Assembly: GCA_011051475.1 (NCBI GenBank)
Contig: DRLE01000151.1
Span: 1-5,888, forward strand
Origin: Gammaproteobacteria bacterium
GTDB lineage: Bacteria > Pseudomonadota > Gammaproteobacteria > SZUA-229
Direction: 5' to 3'
DNA: 5,888 nucleotides
Every line of letters begins with the position of its first letter. The first letter of the stretch is position 1. Below the pieces are notes generated by a model, which made no database searches, was not told where the DNA came from, and saw nothing but the letters and a program-made list of their open reading frames with translations. A program made the position numbers and the translations under genes. Of the stretch, positions 1-4,675 are shown one piece after another.

Positions 1-263
1 AAATCTAAAGTCAATTTCAAAGCAGATTCCATGCCAGAAGAAAAAGTGCTTTGATATCAATAGCCTGCAATATGACCTTTGATATAGGCAATCCGTTATA
101 GAAGCCATGGTAAAAAATACCGACAAAAATCACACGCCCGCCCGCTCTCGGCAGCCTTATCTTGTTGTTTTTTAAGAAAATAATTTTTACGGGGGCGTGT
201 AAGGAATCCCGACGCCGACAACCGCGCCGGGGCTCCCGTCAGCGTTTCTGCCGGCAGCCGGCT
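1..263. other. Non-coding left flank
   Basis: I see no supportable gene here on either strand. Open frames are short or are shadows running into the gene that ends at 264. Visible structure: a direct repeat CTTTGATAT at 49-57 and 77-85, a GC-rich hairpin GCCGG-CAG-CCGGC at 250-262 just after the stop of the last operon gene, and a long-looped inverted repeat with T runs (listed separately). The stretch 1-125 is AT-rich and may carry a promoter for a gene beyond the left edge, but I cannot identify one. Confidence 0.5.
125..200 (-). terminator. Candidate operon terminator (weak)
   Basis: Reading the minus strand, ACACGCCC (200 to 193) is followed 53 bases later by its exact complement GGGCGTGT (139 to 132), and then by GATTTTTG with a further TTTTTT run just beyond. 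The loop contains a smaller GCCG-AGAG-CGGGC hairpin with one bulge that could act instead. It lies 64 bases after the stop codon of the last operon gene, where a terminator is expected. The large loop and interrupted T tract make it a poor match to a textbook intrinsic terminator. Confidence 0.3.
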
Positions 264-692
264 TCAGGGCAATATCAGCAGAATCTTGACCGAATGATCG
301 AGCGAACCGCTGTCGATGTAGCCCAGGCTGTTCGGGGTCGAGGCAACCCACGCCTTGACCGCGGCATCCCCTTTCAACTTGACGGGGAAAGGCACATTGC
401 GGACATATTTGCGCTTCGCCCAGTAACGATCGACCTTGTCTTCGCTCATGTCCAGGACTTCCTTGAAAAACCGTTTTCGGATTACCGAACCCGGTGCCTG
501 GCTGGAAAGCTTGATATACTCGCCGTTGGTGAATTTTTTTTGTTTGCCCAGGTATATCCGCCCCAGTTCCTCCACTGTCAGTCCCGGGATCGGATTACTG
601 TTATGGGTTATGACGACAATCTGTGCCTGAACCGGCAAAGTCGCTGACAGAAACAGCAACAGGAAAAAGAACACATACTTCTGCATGCGCAT
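264..692 (-). CDS. Short PstS-like periplasmic substrate-binding protein (second copy)
   Basis: This 142-residue exported protein belongs to the PBP-like family usually annotated as phosphate ABC transporter substrate-binding protein. A signal peptide (hydrophobic residues 7-20, probable cut after VQA at 23) sends it to the periplasm. Family marks are GLTVEELGRIYLGK at 37-50, FTNGE at 54-58, a Ser/Arg segment SQAPGSVIRKRF at 64-75 where PstS has its phosphate-binding loop, WVASTPNSLGYI at 115-126, and a hydrophobic end VKILLILP. Full PstS proteins are over 300 residues with two lobes, so this is about one lobe only. AAGGAG at 700-705, seven bases upstream, supports the ATG at 692 over the one at 686. 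It is the last gene of the operon, 74 bases after the Sel1 gene, and a paralogue of the protein at 2756-3196. Ligand binding is not proven; a sensor or scaffold role is also possible. Confidence 0.82.
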   Translation of the reverse strand: MRMQKYVFFFLLLFLSATLPVQAQIVVITHNSNPIPGLTVEELGRIYLGKQKKFTNGEYIKLSSQAPGSVIRKRFFKEVLDMSEDKVDRYWAKRKYVRNVPFPVKLKGDAAVKAWVASTPNSLGYIDSGSLDHSVKILLILP

Positions 693-720
693 AATCTGAC
701 TCCTTCATCACTCAAGCCAC

Positions 721-736
721 CCGGATTCCTGTCCGG
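721..736 (-). other. Intercistronic hairpin
   Basis: CCGGA (721-725) and TCCGG (732-736) form a perfect 5-base-pair stem with a 6-base loop in the 74-base gap before the last operon gene. No T run follows on the minus strand, so it is not an intrinsic terminator. A second stem, TCATCC (753-758) with GGATGA (771-776), wraps around the stop codon of the upstream gene. Together they could mark an mRNA processing or stability site that sets the level of the last gene; this is inference. Confidence 0.3.
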
Positions 737-766
737 ATGGTTATCCCCTTGGTCATCCATATTCCT

Positions 767-1813
767 TCACGGATGATAGATAAAGCTGTTACCTGATTTT
801 TTACACTGTATTTTTTGTTTTTTAATCGCGCAGGCCATTTTCTGTTCCGGCTCCTGCCAGCCCTTTTCCACCCGCAGCCCCAGCGGATCCTGACTGACCC
901 CGGCTTCCGGACTGTCACTGATGTCCAGCACGTTGAAATAATAGCTCAGGGTAAAATCGCCATTGGGCTTGAAATCCTTCATGATGGACTTCGAGGTGAA
1001 AGCAACCTCCGAGTGCGCGATGATCTTGCGCTGCTCCTTCGAAAAGCAAACAATCTCGTTGTCGGAACTTTCCAGACAATTGTTGAGCGAGGACGGCAGA
1101 ACAGAAGCTGCCCCCTGTGCGTCATACCATTTTCGCGAGAACACCGCCTTCGCATGCTTGCCGATCAGCGCCGCCTTCTCCGCTGGTGACAGTTTTTTTG
1201 CCTTTGGCTTTGAACGAACTGCCGGTTTTACACTGGCCACGGTAACCGGTGCTTTGGCCTTGACTTTGCGGGCTTTTGCCTCGCGCGCTTTTTTCTCGCG
1301 CCGGGCTTTCTCGGCTGCCAGCCGGCGTTCCCTTGCCTGACGTTGCTTGCGTTCCTGCTCCAGCCTCTTCTTTCTCGCCGCGGCGGCTTCCTTGCTGGAC
1401 TTCGCCTTCAGTGCCGCCTGTTTCTCTGCCTTGATTTGCGCCAGGCGCTTGCCGGCCAGGCGGCTGCCGTTCTTTTCCGCGGTCCGGTACCAGGCTTCCG
1501 CCCTGGCCTGATCCTTCTTGACTCCCCAGCCGTGTTCGTAGAATTCACCCAGTTTGAACTGGGCTCCGTTATGCTTGTTTTTGGCCGCCTTGCTGAACCA
1601 TTCGAAAGCCTGTTTCAGATCCTTCTTGACCCCGCGGCCTTCCTCATAAGCTGTGGCGACATAGAATTGCGCGCCGGGGTCGCCCCTTTTCGCCAGCATG
1701 AGATCCAGTTTGAACTGATTGAATTCCTCCGCATGCAGCGGCAGGCTGGCAAACACACAAAGCATCAATACCGGTATCAATCGCGACAGACCCAACAAAG
1801 AAAACAGTTTCAT
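767..1813 (-). CDS. Sel1-repeat periplasmic protein with basic linker and four-cysteine C-terminal domain
   Basis: The 348-residue product has four parts. Residues 1-28 are a Sec signal peptide (cut after LHA). Residues 44-115 hold two Sel1-type repeats: GDPGAQFYVATAYEEGRGVK then the matching NGAQFKLGEFYEHGWGVK, with an incomplete third to about 127. Sel1 repeats are alpha-helical hairpins that bind other proteins. Residues 128-207 are a highly basic Lys/Arg/Ala/Glu linker, probably helical. Residues 208-348 form a domain I do not recognise, beta-rich in look, with cysteines at 246, 256, 328 and 337 that could make two disulphides in the periplasm. The start is the ATG at 1813: GAGG at 1821-1824 lies seven bases away but only one base from the GTG at 1819. 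It follows the other Sel1 gene by 44 bases and shares its layout, which suggests common origin. The likely role is an envelope scaffold or adaptor; specific function unknown. Confidence 0.85.
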   Translation of the reverse strand: MKLFSLLGLSRLIPVLMLCVFASLPLHAEEFNQFKLDLMLAKRGDPGAQFYVATAYEEGRGVKKDLKQAFEWFSKAAKNKHNGAQFKLGEFYEHGWGVKKDQARAEAWYRTAEKNGSRLAGKRLAQIKAEKQAALKAKSSKEAAAARKKRLEQERKQRQARERRLAAEKARREKKAREAKARKVKAKAPVTVASVKPAVRSKPKAKKLSPAEKAALIGKHAKAVFSRKWYDAQGAASVLPSSLNNCLESSDNEIVCFSKEQRKIIAHSEVAFTSKSIMKDFKPNGDFTLSYYFNVLDISDSPEAGVSQDPLGLRVEKGWQEPEQKMACAIKKQKIQCKKSGNSFIYHP

Positions 1814-1820
1814 ACTCACA

Positions 1821-1824
1821 CCTC
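1821..1824 (-). promoter_or_regulatory. Ribosome binding site deciding the start at 1813
   Basis: GAGG on the minus strand, seven bases before ATG at 1813. The alternative GTG at 1819 would leave a one-base spacer, which rules it out as the main start. Confidence 0.65.
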
Positions 1825-1857
1825 AGTCTGTTTTAGCACAGTCCCTGTGTTATCTAT

Positions 1858-2715
1858 CTATTTCTTTTTGCAACTCGCCATGAAACGCGCGGCTGGCGTA
1901 TTGCAGGGATCACTGGAGAATCCCGCTTTGTCTTCCTGTTTCTCCCCGGTTACCGGAGGCGCGGGTTCCGGCTCGACAGCCGGCTGACTGGCAGCCGCTT
2001 TCTTTGCCGACTCTGCCCGGGCTTTTTCCAGGGCGGCTCTCTGCCGCGCTTCGTAATCCCTGAGCGCCTTTTCCCGTGCCGCTTTCGCCTTTGCCGCTTT
2101 TTCCCGTGCCAGTTTTTCCTTTTCCGCCTTGCTCAGTTTTTTCTTGTTGGCGGTTTTCCCCTTGCCGGCTTTTGCCGCCTGTGCTTTCGCCGCCTTTTCA
2201 CGTGCGGCCTTTTCCCGCATCGCCTTCTCGCGCGCGGCTTTTTCACGTGCTGCTTTCTCCCTGGCTGCTTTGGCCCTGGCCGCCTTCTCGCGCGCGGCCT
2301 TTTCGCGGGCCGCTTTTTCTCTGGCCGCCTTCTCGCGCGCAGCCTTTTCGCGGGCCGCTTTTTCTCTGGCCGCCTTCTCACGCGCGGCTTTTTCCCGTGC
2401 CGCTTTCTGCTCGGCGGCTTTCCTAGCCGAGGCGCTGCCGCCGCGCTTGAGTTTCTCTACCCGCTTGATGGCCGCGCCGGCTTCCTTCTTGCCACCGGCC
2501 TGCGCCTTGCGGTACATCTCCAGCGCCTTGTTCAGATCCCGTTTTGTCCCGGTACCCTGTTCGTACATTTCTCCCAGTTTCATCATCGCATCGACATTGC
2601 CGCTCGCCGCCATCTTCGACTGAAAGCGAAACAGACTGACCATGGGATCATCGGCTGCAACTGCCGTTGCAGACACTGACATGGCCAGCAGTACGAGACA
2701 AATGAATCTGTTCAT
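1858..2715 (-). CDS. Sel1-repeat periplasmic protein with KAARE pentapeptide array (TolA-like spacer)
   Basis: The 285-residue exported protein has a signal peptide (1-20 or 21, cut near AVA-AD), one clear Sel1 repeat (about 40-75, with MKLGEMYEQGTGTKRDL) and a partial second, then a very long Ala/Lys/Arg/Glu helix. Residues 104-173 are 14 tandem KAARE units (two variants, KAARA and KAMRE), fading into KAAKA-QAAKA to 183 and irregular helix to about 240. A Pro-rich stretch (243-255) and a tail with Cys 271 and Cys 282 (DPCNTPAARFMASCKKK) end it. Alternating charges favour a single extended helix like TolA domain II; about 150 helical residues would reach roughly 22 nm, enough to cross much of the periplasm (inference). 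The ribosome site is weak: GGGA and AGGG lie at poor spacing before ATG 2715. It is 40 bases after the PstS-like gene. The stop TAG is followed by TAG and TAA in the other two frames (TAGATAGATAA). Exact function unknown. Confidence 0.85.
   Translation of the reverse strand: MNRFICLVLLAMSVSATAVAADDPMVSLFRFQSKMAASGNVDAMMKLGEMYEQGTGTKRDLNKALEMYRKAQAGGKKEAGAAIKRVEKLKRGGSASARKAAEQKAAREKAAREKAAREKAAREKAAREKAAREKAAREKAAREKAARAKAAREKAAREKAAREKAMREKAAREKAAKAQAAKAGKGKTANKKKLSKAEKEKLAREKAAKAKAAREKALRDYEARQRAALEKARAESAKKAAASQPAVEPEPAPPVTGEKQEDKAGFSSDPCNTPAARFMASCKKK
2197..2406 (-). repeat. 15-base tandem repeat coding for KAARE x14
   Basis: Fourteen in-frame 15-base units encode KA(A/M)R(E/A), residues 104-173 of the Sel1 protein. 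Codons differ between units (AAA/AAG, GCG/GCC/GCA, CGC/CGT/AGA/AGG), so most of the array is old, or is kept by selection on the protein, while a central part is nearly identical at the DNA level. Two degenerate units extend it to 2167. Because units are multiples of three, slippage would change length without a frameshift. Confidence 0.92.
2287..2376 (-). repeat. Recent 45-base tandem duplication inside the KAARE array
   Basis: Bases 2287-2331 and 2332-2376 are identical except at one place (G at 2296 against A at 2341, a silent change). Each copy contains three KAARE units with the same codon order. This is a higher-order repeat of three units, pointing to a recent duplication or unequal exchange. 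Confidence 0.9.
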
Positions 2716-2755
2716 ATCCCTGTTCCCGATATCGTGCAGTTTCGTGTACGGATAA

Positions 2756-3196
2756 TCACGGAATGATCAACAACACCTTGACGCTGCTGTTGACGGACTT
2801 TCCATTGATATAACCCAGTCCCGAAGGTGTATTGGCAACCCATTGCCGGACCGCGATATCTCCGTCGATCACTTTCGGTGCCCTGACCTTGCCACTGAAT
2901 TTTCGCTTGGAGATATAACGATTGAATTCCCGAACCGACATGTTCAGAACATTTTTCGAAAATGCCTTGCGAATCTCGCTGCTGGCAGGCTGATCCACGG
3001 CATTGACTCTTTCACCATTGCTGAAGCTGCGACTCTTGCCCAGATAAATATCCCTGATTTCCTTCATGGAGATACCGTGCAGGGAATTTCCAGGATTGGC
3101 AATGATCGCAATTTCCGCATGACTCGGGACAAATGCCAACGCCAGTGCCAGTAAAAGCGGGATCCGGATGAGAGATGACCATTTCGTTTTTTTCAT
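2756..3196 (-). CDS. Short PstS-like periplasmic substrate-binding protein (first copy)
   Basis: This 146-residue protein has a signal peptide (KKTK start, hydrophobic 9-23, cut after SHA at 27) and a single PBP-like domain of the kind annotated as phosphate ABC transporter substrate-binding protein. Visible marks are GISMKEIRDIYLGK at 41-54, FSNGERV at 58-64, DQPASSEIRKAF at 68-79 in the position of the PstS phosphate loop, WVANTPSGLGYI at 119-130 and a C-terminal VKVLLIIP. It is less than half the length of a full PstS, so the second lobe is missing; it may dimerise or serve as sensor rather than transporter receptor (inference). The ATG at 3196 is preferred to the GTG at 3199; GGGGG at 3205-3209 is eight bases upstream. 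It starts 15 bases after the porin stop, so co-translation with the porin is likely. About 45% identical, without gaps, to the product of 264-692. Confidence 0.85.
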   Translation of the reverse strand: MKKTKWSSLIRIPLLLALALAFVPSHAEIAIIANPGNSLHGISMKEIRDIYLGKSRSFSNGERVNAVDQPASSEIRKAFSKNVLNMSVREFNRYISKRKFSGKVRAPKVIDGDIAVRQWVANTPSGLGYINGKSVNSSVKVLLIIP

Positions 3197-3204
3197 CACG
3201 CTAT

Positions 3205-3209
3205 CCCCC
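3205..3209 (-). promoter_or_regulatory. Ribosome binding site for the first PstS-like gene
   Basis: GGGGG(AT) on the minus strand, eight bases before ATG 3196 and five before GTG 3199. It sits just after the last codons of the porin gene. The spacing and codon preference favour the ATG. Confidence 0.5.
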
Positions 3210-3211
3210 GC

Positions 3212-4387
3212 TTAAAAGATAAGGTCGAAACTGGCAGAGAACAGAGTGCCCTTGTCATTCACCACTGGCGAATCGAACAGACCGTATTTGCCTACATCGG
3301 TACTGTCCGCATCCGGCATGGCATGGTGAATTTCGAATTTTACCGCCGCCGTATCGGAGACTTCCTGACGCAACCCCAGGGTTGCCGAGGTCTGCTTGAG
3401 GGCGTAGCGACTGTCATCCGCGCCCTTGTCCATGCCCCCGTAGGTCACATAGGGCAGGGTGTTGCCGAAGCGATAACCCAGGGTCAGATACCAGGCTTTT
3501 TGATCGGGAAAGGCAGCCGCCAGATCATTTGAGGTATCACGCACGATGTATTCGCTGTAAACCAGCAGATTGCGCCAGTCGACAATCAAACCCACGCCAC
3601 CGAAGGTACCCGTGGCCTGGCTGATGCCAAAACTTGCCACATCCACCTTGGTGGTGAAATAGCCGGCGCGGAAACTGACGCCGCCCTTGCCGATGACGGT
3701 ATTGAAACCAATCATATTGTTGGTGGAAAAGTCCACCATCTTGCCCTTGCTCAGGCCGGCTGCCGTGGCCTGCCCCCCCGGATCATCATCGACGAAATTG
3801 GGCATGACGAAACTGTCGTGGTTACCCGAGCCACCGTAGACTTCAAACAGAAAATCCAGGCTGCCCAGATTGCCGTTGTACAGCAGATCCAGACCATTGA
3901 CCGCCGACATGGGATTGGTACTGTACACTTCCTGCGGCGGCGTCACCCAAGGATAAGCGTAGGCCACTTCCAGGTATTCCGAGACCATGAAGAAAGGCCC
4001 CTTGAACTTGCCGACCTTGAGATCGAAGGTATCCGTCATGGCATAGGTGGCGTACACCCATTCGACTCCCACACTGTATTTATGATTGGGGCCGCCATGC
4101 GCCTGGAAAACCAGGCTGACATCGAGATTATCCGCCACCGAGGCATCGGCTTTCAGACCGGCATGGTTACCGTGAGTGTCGAAGTCCAGCTTGTCGCTGT
4201 AGATATGATTGTATTCCGCCTTGGAGCCGGTCGGATTTCCCGAGCTGTCCCTGACTTCCACATCGCCATAGGTTGCCTTCATCGTGAAATAACCCGAGAA
4301 CTGGATATCTTCCAGCGCCATCGCAGACGGTGCCATGCCCATGCCCGCAAGACACATCAGCATCGGGATCAAAAGTCGCTTGTTCAT
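3212..4387 (-). CDS. Outer-membrane beta-barrel porin
   Basis: The 391-residue product has a signal peptide (MNKR start, cut after AMA at 24) and then a mature barrel beginning LEDIQFSGYFTMKATYGD, the usual first strand of proteobacterial porins. Alternating hydrophobic strands separated by Gly/Asp/Asn-rich loops run through the protein. A conserved-looking segment, LKVGKFKGPFF followed by SEYLEVAYAYPWVTPPQEVY, recalls a family of gammaproteobacterial porins that I know only as uncharacterised. The C-terminus (LFSASFDLIF) ends in Phe with alternating hydrophobic residues, the signal read by the BAM complex. The start is the ATG at 4387, with GGAGGG eight bases upstream; a GTG at 4402 would include the ribosome site in the gene. 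It is the first gene of the operon, so it is probably the most expressed. Phosphate or oxyanion selectivity is suggested only by the PstS-like neighbours; I see no direct proof in the sequence. Confidence 0.87.
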   Translation of the reverse strand: MNKRLLIPMLMCLAGMGMAPSAMALEDIQFSGYFTMKATYGDVEVRDSSGNPTGSKAEYNHIYSDKLDFDTHGNHAGLKADASVADNLDVSLVFQAHGGPNHKYSVGVEWVYATYAMTDTFDLKVGKFKGPFFMVSEYLEVAYAYPWVTPPQEVYSTNPMSAVNGLDLLYNGNLGSLDFLFEVYGGSGNHDSFVMPNFVDDDPGGQATAAGLSKGKMVDFSTNNMIGFNTVIGKGGVSFRAGYFTTKVDVASFGISQATGTFGGVGLIVDWRNLLVYSEYIVRDTSNDLAAAFPDQKAWYLTLGYRFGNTLPYVTYGGMDKGADDSRYALKQTSATLGLRQEVSDTAAVKFEIHHAMPDADSTDVGKYGLFDSPVVNDKGTLFSASFDLIF

Positions 4388-4394
4388 GTTGTCT

Positions 4395-4408
4395 CCCTCC
4401 ACTTGGAG
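4395..4408 (-). promoter_or_regulatory. Porin ribosome binding site within a small hairpin
   Basis: On the minus strand GGAGGG (4400-4395) is a strong Shine-Dalgarno site for ATG 4387. Its first four bases also pair with CTCC (4408-4405) across an AAGT loop (CTCCAAGTGGAG, 4408-4397). The stem is only four pairs but all the key bases are in it, so it could modestly limit ribosome access. Confidence 0.5.
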
Positions 4409-4447
4409 CTCAATACTCGTAAAATTTAACTTCTGAAAAATGAATCA

Positions 4448-4476
4448 GTTAACCTGCATAGTTAATGCACTTTAAC
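4448..4476. repeat. GTTAA motif cluster in the porin leader
   Basis: The palindrome GTTAAC at 4448-4453, GTTAA at 4461-4465 and its inverse TTAAC at 4472-4476 lie within 29 bases. The last two form an inverted repeat with a 6-base spacer. The symmetry resembles a dimeric regulator site, but no known regulator can be named. Confidence 0.35.
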
Positions 4477-4510
4477 AATAAACGGGCTGTATTTGAATCT
4501 ATCCTGCATA
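4453..4510. repeat. CCTGCATA direct repeat, 50-base spacing
   Basis: CCTGCATA occurs at 4453-4460 and exactly again at 4503-4510, 50 bases apart (close to five turns of the helix). The second copy overlaps the last base of the proposed -10 and the likely start of transcription; the first lies downstream in the leader. This is the spacing expected of sites bound by one looping or cooperative regulator, though chance cannot be excluded for an 8-mer. Confidence 0.35.
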
Positions 4511-4539
4511 TATTAGGATTACCTAAAATACCCGGACAA
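4510..4539 (-). promoter_or_regulatory. Candidate sigma70 promoter for the porin operon
   Basis: Minus strand: -35 TTGTCC at 4539-4534, an 18-base spacer, and -10 TAATAT at 4515-4510. Each hexamer matches the consensus at four of six positions. Transcription would begin near 4503, giving a leader of about 115 bases. The inverted repeat TTAGG-ATTA-CCTAA (4513-4526) lies between the two hexamers, and ATCCT-N9-AGGAT (4501-4519) covers the -10. An alternative, TTAACT-N17-TTAAAT, lies closer to the gene and cannot be excluded. Confidence 0.4.
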
Positions 4540-4550
4540 TTTTCAGACAA
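4533..4550 (-). promoter_or_regulatory. Pho-box-like PhoB binding site
   Basis: The minus strand reads TTGTCTGAAAATTGTCCG: two 7-base half-sites starting TTGTC, separated by an A-rich 4-base spacer, an 11-base period. The PhoB consensus is two CTGTCA(T) half-sites with the same spacing and A/T-rich spacer. TGTC is kept in both halves, while the first base and the last two differ. It overlaps the proposed -35, as PhoB boxes do, but the -10 at 4510-4515 is 17 bases away rather than the usual 10-11. A further CTGTCTG lies at 4577-4571. The match is partial, but it agrees with PstS-like genes in the operon. Confidence 0.35.
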
Positions 4551-4629
4551 CAAAAAGCAACGGAAAGATCCAGACAGCAAAACCGGAAAGAATTGACATC
4601 CTTATCGGCAAAAACAACATTACCTTTAA

Positions 4630-4652
4630 CAAGGCTGTGGAAAAAAGCCTTG
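4630..4652 (-). other. Hairpin just after der
   Basis: CAAGGCT (4630-4636) and AGCCTTG (4646-4652) make a perfect 7-pair stem with a 9-base loop, 24 bases after the der stop codon. The base run after it on the minus strand is TTAAAGG, so a proper T tract is missing. It may stabilise the der transcript end or be a weak terminator; some read-through from der into the porin operon is possible. Confidence 0.35.
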
Positions 4653-4675
4653 CAAAGGCGACGGCATCAGAAGGG

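Noticed and set aside
162..647. Long open frame on the plus strand
   Set aside because: It overlaps the minus-strand PstS-like gene almost entirely, has no signal or family features, and the minus-strand product has clear family motifs and a good ribosome site.
1729..1813. Lipoprotein signal (Cys 19) in the four-cysteine Sel1 protein
   Set aside because: The sequence before the Cys (VLMLC) does not fit the lipobox, and a normal cleavage site LHA-EE follows.
2167..2406. CRISPR-like array
   Set aside because: The units are contiguous 15-base coding repeats with no unique spacers.
2129..2623. Ala/Phe/Ser repeat protein on the plus strand and an Arg/Lys-rich frame at 2133-2381
   Set aside because: Both are other-frame readings of the KAARE repeat DNA. 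The minus-strand frame has the signal peptide, Sel1 repeat and operon position.
4388..4402. GTG start of the porin at 4402
   Set aside because: It would put the Shine-Dalgarno GGAGGG inside the gene and add MEGDN before a normal signal peptide; ATG 4387 has ideal spacing.
3818..4429. 203-codon open frame on the plus strand
   Set aside because: It is the antisense shadow of the porin gene; its translation is His/Arg/Ile-rich with no recognisable domain, while the porin is well supported.
4630..4652. Strong intrinsic terminator for der
   Set aside because: The stem is good but on the minus strand it is followed by TTAAAGG rather than a T tract, so I list it only as a hairpin.
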